A DNA stretch of 64,000 nt from Mikania micrantha (taxonomy: Eukaryota; Streptophyta; Magnoliopsida; Asterales; Asteraceae). The first letter of the stretch is position 1. Each line of letters begins with the position of its first letter. The translations under genes and the position numbers were made by a program. The notes beneath the pieces are model-generated. The model ran no database searches, was not told the origin of the DNA, and saw only the letters and a program-made list of their open reading frames with translations. The stretch spans positions 47,605,711 through 47,669,710 of the forward strand of contig CM018683.1 of the NCBI GenBank assembly GCA_009363875.1, given 5' to 3'. Shown here one piece after another: positions 1-11,774 of the stretch.

Positions 1-2
1 CA

Positions 3-545
3 ACTGAGAAGATCGTGCAAATACGCAAACGAATGGCAGCAGCTCGGGACAGACAGAAAAGCTATGCCGACAAGCGACGCAAACCGTTGGAGTTCCAGGT
101 AGGAGACAGAGTGTTACTCAAAGTCTCGCCCTGGAAAGGTGTCATTCGGTTTGGCAAACGAGGAAAGTTGAACCCTCGTTACATTGGACCTTTCGAGATC
201 ACCAAACGAGTAGGCCCTGTAGCCTACGAACTGAACCTGCCAGTTGAGCTGAGCAGTGTACACAACGTATTCCACATCTCGAACCTCAAGAAGTGCCTAT
301 CTGATGAGACACTTGTTATTCCTCTCGAGGAAATACAAATCGACGAGCAATTGAACTTCGTGGAGGAACCGGTGGAAATTATGGACCGGGAAACCAAGAA
401 GCTCAAACTCAGCAAGATACCAATTGTGAAAGTGCGATGGAATTCGCGACGAGGACCGGAATTCACGTGGGAACGTGAAGACCAGATGAAACAAAAGTAC
501 CCACACCTGTTCACGGAACAGACAAACACTGACAACACAGGTTGA
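3..545 (+). CDS. gypsy pol polyprotein, integrase C-terminus with chromodomain-like tail (5' partial)
   Basis: This is the last 180 codons of a pol polyprotein, open at the window edge and ending at TGA 543-545. The visible blocks are the integrase C-terminal module (RQKSYADKRRKPLEF, GDRVLLKVSPWKG, GKLNPRYIGPFEI, HNVFHISNLKKCL) and then a chromodomain-like end (VKVRWNSRRGPEFTWERE, YPHLF). In this family the module tethers the integration complex to chromatin. No stop or frameshift is seen in this piece, unlike the other gypsy copies in the window. The element's status upstream is unknown. The homologous segment of element B (38,604-39,170) is recognisable block by block. Confidence 0.85.
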   Translation, partial: TEKIVQIRKRMAAARDRQKSYADKRRKPLEFQVGDRVLLKVSPWKGVIRFGKRGKLNPRYIGPFEITKRVGPVAYELNLPVELSSVHNVFHISNLKKCLSDETLVIPLEEIQIDEQLNFVEEPVEIMDRETKKLKLSKIPIVKVRWNSRRGPEFTWEREDQMKQKYPHLFTEQTNTDNTG

Positions 546-570
546 ATTTCGGGACGAAATTCTTTCTAAC

Positions 571-580
571 ATGGGGAGGA
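571..580 (+). promoter_or_regulatory. polypurine tract of the 5'-most gypsy element
   Basis: ATGGGGAGGA lies immediately before the LTR start TGTGACACCCC. This is the expected place and composition of the RNase H-resistant primer for plus-strand DNA synthesis. Confidence 0.75.
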
Positions 581-2492
581 TGTGACACCCCGTAAATTCC
601 AGGTCAGCTTTGATTTTATTTAAATGTTTATTTAAATGCATTATGTACACGTGGCACTAGAATTAGATTAATTTAGTGTGACACGTGGCACGACAGTACA
701 AACACAGACACCTGACAAGATAATTCGTGGAATTATCGACAAACAACACACACGTGTCAAAACACACGAACGTTGGTGAACGTCTAACACATTGTGTAGC
801 ACAACACTCGAAACTTCACGAAACACTGTCACAAGTCAATTATGGCTAATAATTGACCAATAGAGTCCAAACGACGCTCGAATGATGTTTTACAGTCGAG
901 AAACGGGCAAGAATGGGCCAGGACAACAAAACAAGCTTATTGGGCTTGAAATACAGGCCAGGCGGTACGCCTGACCCGGAGTGCCCTCGACAGGCGATGC
1001 GCGCGGGACACAAGAGAGGCGCCCTATCTGACTTCTTCCGCGCGTAACGCCAGGCATACCCGACCCACGCCAGGCGTTACGCCTGGGGCGCCAGATTCGC
1101 AAAATCACTTTTTAAGCTCCCAAGACCATCATTTTGCCTATCCCATTTATTATCACCGAAACCACACGCTAGAGCTCGGTCACTTCACCCCTCAAACACC
1201 TGCAAACCACCATTAGAGCTAGTGGAAGCCATTGACACACCTTGGGAAGCTTTGGAGTGAAGATTGAAGGTGAAAAGCAAGAAAGAACACACCAAAGCCA
1301 CCATCTCCTTCCTTGTCCTTGTCAAAACCACGAACCATAGGGTCTCAGGAACTGTTGAAGCATCATCTCAGGGGTTCAAGAGGCTTAGAAGGTAGTTCTC
1401 ACATCTTTCATAGCTAAAAAGTCCATTTCTCACTTCTACACACACATGCAATGCATGAAACCCACATGCAAGCACACACTCATCACATGCACGAGATTAT
1501 GAACTGGGTTTGTTGATTTTAAGGTGATTTATGATGATCTAACATGATTAGAATGCATTTGGTGATGATCTATGATGATGTGCTTGTGTAAGAATCATGA
1601 TTTGGTCTTGACTTGATGAAAAACCCACATGCATGTATGATCCATGGCATGTGGGATGATTTTCAGTAATTAGATATGCATCTTGATGTTGTTGGAAGAT
1701 GATTACATGTTTAGATGGTGTTGAAATGATTAAAACTATGATTTTCATAAATCTTTCCATTTATAGTAACTTTTAGTTACAAGTTGATGATTTAGTGTAT
1801 TTGATGAACATGCATGTATGTGAAATTGCTATTTGGATGATATTATGATGATTAGAAACCTAAGAATGTGATCTTGATGTTATTATGGTCATTTTCAACA
1901 TTGTTACTATATTTAGTAACTTTTTAGGTAAAAATATTGATGGATGATGATTTGGACTATGTTGACATGATTAGATGATAGTAAATAGCATATTATGATG
2001 AATGATGGTATGAAAAATTGTTTAGAAATGTTAAGTGGTCATTTTTATGCAAAAACCACAAAGTTACTATTTATAGTAACTTTATTTTTAGAAAAACCGA
2101 CTTGTCAACGTGTTGTGTTATTTGAGCATGCTAAATGACTTATTATGTTATAATATGCATATTAGATGCTAAGTTAGATGGTTTCCGATGTCACGTATGC
2201 TAAAAATGGAAACTTTCCATTTTAGGAAACTTTTGTGCACTAACATGTTATAAACGGCGTATATGAACTTGTATGATAATGTGCTATGTGTTAACATGAC
2301 CCCGTAGGACTATTGAACATGCTAGAACTCTAACATCGATATGCTTTGTGAATTTTCCATAAATGGAAACTTACTATAAATAGTAAGTTGTCCATAGACG
2401 CGATTTGCGCGTTTTGCACACGACAAACACTTACACGATTGCTACACGATTCACTAACCGGCACACGGTTCACCAACGGGTCGTTGACTTGA

Positions 2493-2592
2493 CACGGTCA
2501 ACCTTGGTCAAACACGGTCAACCTTGGTCAAACACGGTCAACTTTGGTCAAACACGGTCAAACACGGTCAAACATGGTCAAACACGGTCAAT
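2493..2592 (+). repeat. tandem array of 10/20-bp GGTCAA units inside the LTR
   Basis: Three 20-bp units of the form CACGGTCAACCTTGGTCAAA (one with TTT) are followed by four 10-bp CACGGTCAAA-type units. More degenerate copies follow to about 2640. The array creates the spurious open frame seen here, so no protein is called. Confidence 0.85.
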
Positions 2593-2795
2593 ATGGACCA
2601 ACACGAGCAAACACGGTCATTGTGGACCGACACGGGCAAACATGAACAACCAAGGGTTGTTGGGCACAAACACGAGCACTAACACTAGCACGGTCACTTA
2701 CGCGAACTCACATACGGTATACGATATAGGTTGCCAGTGACCGACGTGCCTACTACATCAGGAGCTTACGCTTGACTTGTACTTACTTCACTAAG

Positions 2796-3266
2796 GTGAG
2801 TTTACGGCCCCTCTTTACTCTTTTTCAAACGCTTTTAAATAGGGGGAGAATACTAGTTGCATCGAGTCAAACATTATTACTATTACAAACATTTTTGTGT
2901 ATGCTGGTTTATTGGACAAACATTAAGTGTTGAACTCGTATTAAGCCCTCACAAAGTCTTACCGTTAATGTACGAACAACGTGGTAGATTTGGATGGATC
3001 CATTAGGGAATGACTAACCCCACGGGGCACTATGTTGACTGGATGTCATAACCCGTGCAAATTCTGACCTAACTTGCTATGTATACGAGACATAGCGGAG
3101 GCAAGGACAAACAAGTCTAGTTCGGTAGTGACGCACTGACACTTTGGGCCTAGGGCTCGGTACTAACATTGATAAACAGCATGACACACTTTTATTACCA
3201 TATGTATATCAAAACCTGTGAACTCACCAACCATTGTGTTGACACTTTTCAAACTTGTATTCTCAG
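2796..3266 (+). other. intron-like segment within the LTR (predicted)
   Basis: The left edge is CACTAAG|GTGAGTTT, a strong plant 5' splice-site match, followed by a CCCCTCTTTACTC pyrimidine tract. The right edge is TTGTATTCTCAG|GTAACTAGC, a good 3' splice site. Equivalent edges occur in LTRs of other families in this window (27,176-28,507 and 35,115-38,168 on the minus strand). Splicing itself is inferred, not shown. Confidence 0.35.
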
Positions 3267-3609
3267 GTAACTAGCATGGCTAGCAGGAGGACAGGAATGC
3301 ACACATTAAGGGACGAGCAATTAGGAACTTACATGCATTCTGTCTTGTTATTTTGAAAACAATTTATCTTATCCTGTTAAACAATGACGTGTTAAACTAT
3401 TCCGCTGCATTATGTCAAACATCTGATTTCCGCTGCAATATATATTATGATAACTTTTATTCCGCTGCAAACTACTTTATTTTGTGTATGTGTCAAACAT
3501 TGGATTTGTAAACGCATATAGAGGTGTTCTATATGACCTTGAGCTGTGATTCTGGACACGTCACATCCACGTGGACATTTGCCACAAGTGGGAATTTGGG
3601 GGTGTGACA

Positions 3610-4290
3610 AACTGTTTGAATCAAAATGTTTGCAAATAACATAATCACACATGCATAGTCATGATAGCTAGTCATTTGTACTATTTACATAAGCGGTCGA
3701 CACCGAAGCTGACTGTTAGAATGTTGGTTGCCTTTCCACTATTGTTTAGCACGAACAATAGTAATGTTTGAATTGGCTAGTCAAACACTTGCGTAGACCT
3801 ATAATCTACCAAGTGAGGTTTGTCAAACCTAATAGATCTATTTCCAACTACCACGCTTTGCACTACGGCAAACTAAACGGTTCGATATGTAAGGACTTGT
3901 AATGCTATGTTTGCACTTAATGTAAACAGCTAACTCATGCAAGTGATATGTATCTAAAATGTTTGTTGCACATGTTTTCTCCCCCAAAACAGTTAAAATA
4001 AGAAAAGGGGCCGTGTACGCACCTTTGATAGCAAACAGAATGATCAACACACGTGAAACTGCGCAAGTAAACCTCTACGAAGAATCCGTGTTTTAACAAT
4101 AACGTTGTGTTATTCGAAATGTTAATTCGTATTGGTGGTCACATACGTGTTAATACACGTATACTAAATTGTTTGAAACGTACTTACACAAGTATGTACG
4201 GATTTAAATTCATTTATTTAAATCATATGAACGTATACGATTGAATTTACGCACACGTAAAATACACGCGATTAAGGTTTCGAGTCAAAA
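3610..4290 (-). repeat. probable LTR fragment of another gypsy family
   Basis: The reverse strand shows CAAAG|GTGCGTAC followed by GGCCCCTTTTCTTATTTTAAC at about 4022-3990. This is the same donor-plus-pyrimidine block found in the recognised LTRs. The left edge coincides with the end of the upstream LTR at 3609, suggesting that element landed in or next to older LTR sequence. No TG...CA ends were found. Confidence 0.35.
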
Positions 4291-4419
4291 TATAAATTTT
4301 ATTGTTTCATGACGTTCAGAATTCCATTTCGGTTCCAATGCCTTTTGAACGGACTAAATCGGAGTTAGAACGAGTAAGTTACGACCAAAATATTAAAATT
4401 AGTTTTAATATCAAAAACC

Positions 4420-4495
4420 AGTGGAGCCCCAGGTTCAAACCCGTGACCCTCCACTCCAAGCACACGCATTCTACCACTCCGGCCCGCTAGGGTTT
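4420..4495 (-). mobile_element. tRNA-derived SINE head or tRNA-like fragment
   Basis: On the reverse strand an A-box-like GGCCGGAGTGGTAGAATG is followed about 30 nt later by a B-box-like GGGTTTGAACC. This is the pol III promoter arrangement of tRNA-derived SINEs. No cloverleaf, tail or TSD could be recognised, so it may be only a fragment. Confidence 0.35.
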
Positions 4496-4549
4496 CGCAT
4501 TAGAATTCCCAGATAAATCCTTTTAACCTTCAAACCCTTAATTCCATTT

Positions 4550-5400
4550 TGTTCTTTAACCGAACCCTAATGGGTTCGAATTGGTCCCTTATTTGAACTC
4601 GATTAATCCTAAAACAATAGGGGTTTCGTTTCTGGAATCTAACCGAGTCCTATGTTGATTTTAATTTGATTTTTAGCATTCAAAGAACCCCAATTCGTGA
4701 CCTATAGGATTTCGAACATAAACCTCCAAACCCATGATTCAAATTGACAAAATTGCTTAACAAAAGGTCACGGGTTCATAGGGTTTTCATTAGCAAGATA
4801 ATTTCGACCTATTCTTTATGTTTTAATTCGATTAACAACCTCATTTAAAATAAAAGCCCCAAATTCTTTGGTGTCAAGAACCCTAATTATCGAATTCAAT
4901 CAATTCGTTGTGATTTTCAGAAATCGACCAAGGGTTTTCATTAAATGGATCATTGCAAAGCTGTTTATATAGTTTAATTTGGGTTTTAAACACATTAGGA
5001 GCAAAATTCCCAAATCGTTTTAAACAACAAACCCTAGAATTAGAAATCGTTTAACTCTCAGTTGTTATATGAAATTAACATGGGTTTTTCATTCCTTGTA
5101 ACCTCACGAAACTGTCTGTACCATTCAATTTGATTTTTGAACTTGCTCTATTAAAAACCCCCAATTCGTTCTTCATCAAGAACCCTAGAGTTAGAGTTCA
5201 TATGATTCGATGTTAAAAGCTGAATTAACATGTGGTTATGCTTAGTAGGGATCTTCTGAAACTATCTATGTATATTAATTTGAATATAAAACTCGTTTGT
5301 GTTGAAAACCCCAAATTGTTCTTGATATGAACCCTAGTTATTCGAACTCAAACAATTTGGCCTTAAAACTCCGAATTGTCATAGGGCTAATCTTTGTCGG
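4550..5400. repeat. degenerate repeats containing AACCCCAATTCG and GAACCCTAG
   Basis: At least four loosely spaced copies of an AACCCCAAATTCG...CAAGAACCCTAG-type block occur (about 4685, 4850, 5150 and 5310). The spacing is irregular and the copies are strongly diverged. The CCCTAA-like strings are not tandem and are not telomeric. No gene is supported here. Confidence 0.45.
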
Positions 5401-5968
5401 CATGTTTAGTTTAGGTAGGAATGAATTGTTACCTGGTTTGATGCTATTTCGATGGAGGTCGACTATGGACTTGATGTTCGGCCCCCCTTCCAATCAATTT
5501 CACTTTCTGCTGCGTCTTGAATCGAATTGCTTAGTTTCACAGGTTCTAAAAGTGCCGATTATGGTCTAGGAATGCTCAATTGTGAGAGTTTTGATCGATT
5601 AGTATGAGATTAGTAGTTAATGGGACGATTTCAATCCTTTGGAGTCGTTTTGAGTTGAATTCGACCTTAAGAGACCTAATAACTTATGATTACTGTTAAT
5701 GATTATTAGTATACGTTAATGGGAGGTTTAATTCGATCCATTACTGTGGTTTCATTTGAATTTCGAATTCAATTGCTATTTTGGCCGAAATTTGACTTAT
5801 AAAAGTCAAAATTGATAATTTAATCCTTTACAAGTTAAAACTTTATAACTTAAGTGTTTTAGAGTTTATTTTGTTTAATTCCGATCCCTTAGATTTGATA
5901 TTATTTGATTTCGTGTAATTTTTGTGAACTTTTCGGTTAACGGAGTTAATCCGAAAAGTCGGATTGTC

Positions 5969-6241
5969 ACATAAATAGTTCCTATGGTTTGATCAAATTG
6001 CAGATTTGGTCCCTAAACTTTAAAAATTGCAATTTTAGTCGAAATATATAAAATTAATTGCATAAATAGTCCCTACGGTTTGATCATATTGCAAATTTAG
6101 TCCCCAATCTTTAAAAGTTGCAAATTTAGTCCAAACATTTAAAGTTAATTGCATAAATGGTCCCTTTGGTTTGAGCATATTGCAGATTTGGTCCTTAAAC
6201 TTTAAAAATTTCAAATTTAGAATATAAATAATTCACAAATC
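5969..6241. repeat. three tandem copies of a ~91-bp repeat, with an inverted copy at 6841-6876
   Basis: CATAAATAGTCCCTACGGTT-type starts occur at 5969, 6061 and 6152, each followed by a TTGCAGATTTGGTCC block. An inverted relative (AAAGTTTGGGGACCAAATCTG) lies at about 6854-6874. The left array and the inverted right copy flank the CGGTT-rich block, which suggests one element interrupted by another. Confidence 0.6.
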
Positions 6242-6332
6242 CAAACTAAATATTTAAAGAATATTAAAATAATTTAAACATTCTTAAAATAATTTGTATC
6301 ATCTCAGTAAGTTATTTAAAATAGTTTTAAGA

Positions 6333-6816
6333 TGTTTAGAAAAACCGAAACCGTTTAAAACCGAAAACCGAACCAAATCCAACGTAATCAGAAAAACTGA
6401 ACCGAATTTTGAATTCAGTTTCAGTTTGATTCCTAACCGTATCCGAGTTCCAAATTCGGTTTTCGGTTCAGTTATCGGTTTTAAAGTTTTTTTAAATTTG
6501 GTTTGTTCTGTTTATTCGGTTAACCGGTTAAACTAAATTCATATTTAAATTTATTATTTTTATTAATAATATATAAGGTTGAATTCGATTTATTCGGTTC
6601 GGTTTATTCGATTTTTAAAAAACCAGTTTATTTGGTTTTTAATCGGTTTGTTCAGTTGAATTCGGTTTGTTTGGTTCTAACCGAAACCGAACCAAATTGA
6701 ATTCAGTTTGGATAACTATTTCTTGAATTCGGCTCGGTTAACGGTTAGAGAAAAAAATTTGAAAACCGAATAAACTGAACCGAATAAACCGTTAATCGAA
6801 CCGATGAACACCCCTA
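6333..6816. mobile_element. CGGTT-rich non-autonomous element
   Basis: The block is packed with AACCGAACC and GGTTCGGTT words in both orientations and ends GAACCGATGAACACCCCTA. That terminal string is typical of CGGTT-rich plant MITE-like repeats. The left terminus was not identified and no TSD could be assigned. It has no coding content; the short frame here is repeat-derived. Confidence 0.45.
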
Positions 6817-7277
6817 AATAGTTGTATTCATATATTTTAAATTTGTAATTTTTAAAGTTTGGGGACCAAATCTGCAAGTATTTTATGTATATTAAATAAA
6901 CTTTAGCATATTAAATAAACTTTATACTTAAAATTTTGTGATAAAAATTAAAGATCTACTATTTGTATGGTTTGTTTTTTAATACATGCTGAACGAGCGC
7001 ATATTTTTAGCATTTTACAAAACCGTAGTTTGACTTTAATATAAGGATTAGTGCTCTCTTCTTAAGTTATTTTTAATAAGATCGAGAGATAAAAAAGTGA
7101 AATGAAATTAAAAGTTATATGTGTTCTTTAGTTTTTTTAATGAAAGAAATCAAATTTTTTTAGTAATATTACCTCCTAACTTTTCTTTCAAAATAAAAAG
7201 AAGTGAAAGAAAGAAAATATAAAATTTTATTGTTTACTATTTTTCCTTTTTACTTAAATTATAATAAAACCCAATGA

Positions 7278-7278
<1 letters not shown>

Positions 7279-7346
<68 letters not shown>
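7279..7346. repeat. (AT)n-(GT)n compound microsatellite
   Basis: An uninterrupted AT run is followed directly by a GT run. A second AT run of about 31 bp lies at 7962-7992. Confidence 0.95.
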
Positions 7347-7350
<4 letters not shown>

Positions 7351-7957
7351 GTTAATAAAATAAAAACCTCATTTTAGTGAGAAAACGTGAAAACAAGGCA
7401 AAAATCATGTAAAAAAACGTAATTTTTTACAGGTTTGTAACACAATTAGACACATTTTTTATAAAAAAAAAATCAAAAAGCACTTTGTAAAATATTTAAA
7501 AAAAACATTTTATAAACCCATGTAAACCATGGGTTAACAAAGGAACCACACTATATATATATATTCTTTTTGTTGATGACTTATATATAAAATATATATT
7601 ATTTGTATTTGTAATAATTCAACTAATAAATATTTGTATTGTATTAATAATTAATGAGATTAACTATTAAACTGTAATAAATGACACATAACAATTAATA
7701 TCTGGTTAGTGCATAATTAATGTGATATGTGGTGCAAATAGCACAACCCTTTAACATATTATTTGTTATATTTACTATATATCTTTTTTTGAACAACAAA
7801 TTTTTCCACCATTGTTAACTATGGGACTAGAACACTCAACCTATTTTAGAAAGGAACACCTGAACACACATTGGTACTATTTGGACAAATACCCTTTGTA
7901 TACAACCATTGTCCACTATGGGACTATATATCTAATTCACTATTTTTATTATTAAAG

Positions 7958-7995
<38 letters not shown>

Positions 7996-8087
7996 GGTTA
8001 TATAAGTGTTGTTAATAACACCAACAAAATGTATTTTCATATAAATATTAATAAAATAACAAAAAAGACAAAATCCAAAATTAACAA
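7347..8087. other. AT-rich spacer, no gene seen
   Basis: The stretch is AT-rich and includes the 7962-7992 AT microsatellite. I found no coding region or clear element terminus. It may include the 3' flank or terminus of the MULE that follows. Confidence 0.5.
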
Positions 8088-8640
8088 CTAATCATCATCA
8101 CTTTCATCCTCATCCTCAATATGTGTAAAATTTTTACCACGTTTGCAAGGGTTGAGTTGTTTGTATAGTTCTAGACAATGCAAATACATATGTTGCCATA
8201 CAACGGCAGATGGGGCTCTATGGTGGATCCAATATGCCAAAATGCAGGGCATAGGGTAATATTCTTCTAACTCTACCATCACATAATGGTGACCCACATT
8301 TGCAATTGTTATCGTCCTATGGTATTGAAAGTACTCCGGACCTTTCCACATAGGAAGACAAGTTACACAACCTTCATTGCTCAAATAATGGAGGATCATA
8401 CCAAATTTGTTGGCAGTCAAAATACCAGTCTCGGGCATAACCATCCAATAATCTGGTGGTGCAGGTGACATTGAGAACAACGACTTATATTCTTCGTCAA
8501 TTCCACTAGTTAAAACTCTTTCATAGTCTCTTTATGCATTCAATAACTCCTCTAACAATTGTTGCCTAATGTAGAGCCAGTAGTCTTCACCGTACCCGAG
8601 ACAAGCAGCTATTGCCCGAAATCCACAATTTCCATCACCC
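8088..8640 (-). pseudogene. OTU-type cysteine protease domain at the C-terminus of a MULE protein (broken)
   Basis: The reverse strand encodes GDGNCGFRAIAACLGYG, the OTU nucleophile signature (Asp and Cys of D-G-N-C). After about 120 residues comes NVGHHYVMVELEEYYP, which could supply the catalytic His. OTU domains cleave ubiquitin-like conjugates. Here the domain continues from the transposase with only a frameshift near 8640, and an in-frame stop lies near 8535. The tail is acidic (DEDESDDD). The same domain in the same position occurs in the second copy at 19,419-20,306, so the fusion is a family property. Activity in this copy is unlikely. Confidence 0.65.
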
Positions 8641-10510
8641 ATAACGCTTTTAAACGCGTGATGTAAGAGTGAAAGATTTTGGGGGTTTTTTCCTTGTAGA
8701 ATGGGTGAAAGTTTGCAGGTTCTTCATTCAAGTCTATTTCGAATGAACTATGTTTTCTCGGTTCCTGATTCATGTCCCTATGTTGTTTTTTTATATCAAC
8801 ATTTGAACAGCTGTGCCTATGAGGAACTCCCGTTGTATGATTGATAGGTTTCTTTTTCGGGCGTCCACGGTTATTTTTCTTAACCATGGGTTCAACAATC
8901 ATATCTAGTGATGAATCGAAAACCCCTTTTAACTTTCTCAATAAGCTAGACAACCCTAAACACAAGTAACTTGCATATAATATCGAATGGTTAGAATGTA
9001 AATTAACGAAAAGTAATCTAATATACATACCTGAGACAAAATATCTTGCAAGTTCATGAGCACAGGGTAACCCAAAAGAAGTTCGCAATTGACAACCACA
9101 ATTGTGCATATTAATCACACCTCTCTGTAATCGATCAACTTCATTCAAGATTTTATTCATGGCATTATGTGAAACAAATCCCTTTAATTTTTGAAATATT
9201 TTTTTTGTTGTATTTAGTTTTCTAGATAACCCTGCTTCTTTCAAGACTTTATTTAATAACGGTTTCTTGTGATTTCACAATGTCTTCAATAACAAGAACA
9301 AATCTGTCTAAATCACATTTCGTTGTATCCAGGTGCTTTTTAAGCTTAGAATGTTAGCTCTCGACTTTGTTGGTTGTTGAGTTTCCAAAGTTGAGATGTT
9401 TGCCTGTCCATAGTGATACAAACTTTTCTGCAAAACTATCTAGCTAGGTAGTATGCAGATACATAAGACACACCTACAAAGTAGAAAATTATATAATAAA
9501 ATTAATAATTAAAATATTAAGATTTCAAAATATGTAGTTGAGATACTTGGATAGTCGCACAATAAGGATGTAAGATATTTATAGTTCTGCATGTATGCAT
9601 CATACGTCGGAGACACAACTAATGCTTTCCACTTCAAAAAAAAAAAAAAAGAATCCCAAATCTCTTGCTTCCTAATTCGTGGTCTGCAACGCTTTATGAT
9701 ATCGTTTTCGATATGCATCTACAAAGTAAATGATTACTTTTTGGAAACACTTATGCACAAGCTTTATCCTTTCTTCGTTCATAAACGCGAATGCTATACT
9801 ACATGTCTTTTTGGTAGAAGAAACACCAACAATTTCTAAAAAAGGCACGTTATACTTATTTGTCTTGTATGTGGAATCCATTAATACAACATTTAGAAAT
9901 GCCTGCCACATAACTAATGATGTTGGATGAACAAAGAATAATTTTTCCAACTCTTTAGTAATGCTGTCCACACGGTACTCAAAAACTTAACCTTTACTTT
10001 GCAAAATGCACATGACATTTTGCATAGGGTTTCTACCTTCTTTCTTTATCATTCGAAACTTTTGAAGAGTATTATACACGGTCTTTAAAGAAGACACGTG
10101 TTTTTTTAAACTGCTAATTCATTGTTGACAGAATATCACGCGGTTTGACATATAACTTTGTCAAATCTTGCACCAATTGATTTTATTTTGTAGACAATCG
10201 TATTGCATATGCATGACCCTCAAGATACAACACAGGTTCGTGATTATGACCATCACATACAACCATTAACACCCATACACCACGTGTCTTTGAAAACTTT
10301 CCCATCAATTCAAATGGACAATTTATTTTTTTACTTCCAACATATTTACTAAAATCATATGTATCCTTAGTTCAGGGTACACCACCACGGTCGCAACAAA
10401 GTTCAATAGTGGACATATTGCCTAAACAGTTTGTTCATGATCGTTTAGTAACAACAACGTAACCAAGAGGTTCTGCACCAAACTGGTTAGATCTTCACGA
10501 GATCTAAACA
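8641..10510 (-). pseudogene. FAR1-like MULE transposase, decayed
   Basis: Read on the reverse strand, the order is as follows. A FAR1/WRKY-like zinc-finger end (SKKINCPFELMGK..WVLMVVCDGHNHEP) lies at about 10,350-10,230. The transposase core start is at 9,971-9,672 (NVVLMDSTYKTNKYNVPFLE), with the first catalytic Asp in MDSTYKT. A later block carries EIWDSF..WKALVVSPT. A SWIM zinc finger (CGCQLRTSFGLPCAHE) follows, then an AT-hook (NRGRPKKKP) and a linker with IDLNEEP. Several frameshifts, stops and an A15 run near 9632-9648 break the frame, and the region around the second catalytic Asp appears lost. The protein would have been the element's DDE transposase. It now looks immobile. Confidence 0.8.
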
Positions 10511-11774
10511 CCTAAAATTCATAATTGTTCATGTTAAATAAAACAGTTAACTCATGGTCTTATATAAGAATTAACTAAATACTGTACCTGATTGGATGAA
10601 AATTTTGATATAGCACTCATATTTTTTTGTTATTTCTACACTCAATTAGTAATTAGTACCCGCAACTCTGCAAAAGGCTATAATTATTATTTATAAGTAT
10701 TTTTATATTTTTTAAAATGAAAAAAATAAAATACACTTATAAAAAATTACATTTTAAACTAAAGAAATGTGATAAAAAAACATCGATTTAAATTTAAATT
10801 AAAAGGATGAATCAATTCCATATACTAATGCTGTTTTTCCTAAATATAAAAAATAAAACATTGTATCTAGTTATAAAAGTATGAAAACACATCCACATAC
10901 AGTTTCGTTTAATATTTTTTTCATTAAATTAATTACTTGTTTTAATGATAAAGAATACTATCCCCATTATAAAAGCTGCAAAAACCCTAGATCAAAAAAA
11001 TATAAACGACGACTCCTTCTCTATAAAATTCACCGGAGTAAACCGCTGTCTAACCAGAATAAAACCACGGCTGATGAAGACTTAAACGAAGACTTACAAG
11101 GATAGGAAGCTATGGCTCTGGCCTATTCAAACAAAGACTTACAAGGATGAAGATGCTATGGTTCCGACTAGTCTGATGCGGCAAGAGGTCTTTGAGTCAT
11201 GGTTCTGATTTCTGGTCTTCAAGTTTAATCTAGTTCTGTTCTGGGCTTTGATCTTACGTCTGGTTCTGTATAATTTTTACCAGTTAATGAATGGAAATTA
11301 CTTCCAATTTGCAGTTTTGAGACGGTCTTCAAAGTTTTGTATTAATGTACATTTAAATTTTGTCGGTTAAAAATTGGAAATCAATGTTAAAGATTGGCAA
11401 TTGTAATTGTTCAAGAATCAAGATAGGAGTTTGCTTTTTCAAAATTGTATTAATGATATTTTAATTTCATTTTTCAGTCATTTGCGATGAATAGGTATTG
11501 GTTGATTCAGTCAAAAATATTAATTGTAATTATATGGCGGGTGTGTTTGTCAAATAAGGCCGATGCATTTAGAATTTGCATAAAATAAGAGTAAAAAGAG
11601 AAAATCAACCACCAATATTAATGACCACACAGCTACCAAAATTTTTGGGCCATATTTAATGAGTTTTGAAATACTTTTGAATTAAAAAATAATTTAATTT
11701 TTTTAAATGGTATACAGTATACTTGATCAAATGCTTTTATATCCCTCATTTCATTTGAGTTTAATTTCATGTAG
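10511..11774. other. intergenic stretch and presumed promoter region of the carboxylesterase
   Basis: The stretch is AT-rich. A short imperfect direct repeat (AGACTTACAAGGAT...GCTATGG) occurs at about 11,090-11,165. A TATA-like CTTTTATATCCC lies at about 11,734, some 40 bp before the ATG, which is close for a plant TATA box. No other gene could be supported. Confidence 0.4.

Larger units (their letters stand above)
1..3609 (+). mobile_element. Ty3/gypsy LTR retrotransposon, 3' part only
   Basis: The window opens inside the pol gene of a plus-strand element and runs through a polypurine tract into a complete 3' LTR. The order pol C-terminus, stop, purine tract, TG...CA repeat is the standard 3' end of a Ty3/gypsy element. 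Gag, protease, RT and the 5' LTR lie upstream of the window, so integrity and TSD cannot be judged. The chromodomain-like end and long LTR resemble the Tekay/Del lineage; that lineage call is an inference. Confidence 0.85.
581..3609 (+). repeat. 3' LTR (3,029 bp) of the 5'-most gypsy element
   Basis: It starts TGTGACACCCC directly after the polypurine tract and ends GGGGTGTGACA, giving near-perfect terminal inverted repeats and the canonical TG...CA boundaries. It contains an array of the 10-mer CACGGTCAAA, many AT-rich blocks with TAGTAAC, and an intron-like GTGAG...CTCAG segment near its 3' end. No partner LTR is inside the window. Confidence 0.85.

Noticed and set aside
2405..2740. Open frame rich in TRSN/KHGQ repeats
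   Set aside because: It lies in the LTR and is created by the CACGGTCAAA tandem array. No promoter or protein motif.
4420..4495. Possible functional tRNA gene
   Set aside because: A- and B-box-like strings are present but no acceptor stem or cloverleaf could be folded. Kept only as a SINE-like fragment.
4480..5400. CCCTAA-like strings suggesting telomeric repeats
   Set aside because: Copies are isolated and embedded in longer degenerate units, never in tandem, so not an interstitial telomere.
8641..10510. A host FAR1/FHY3-type transcription factor gene
   Set aside because: Frame broken many times and a near relative of similar decay sits at 19.4-21.8 kb inside element limits. This is a transposon relic.
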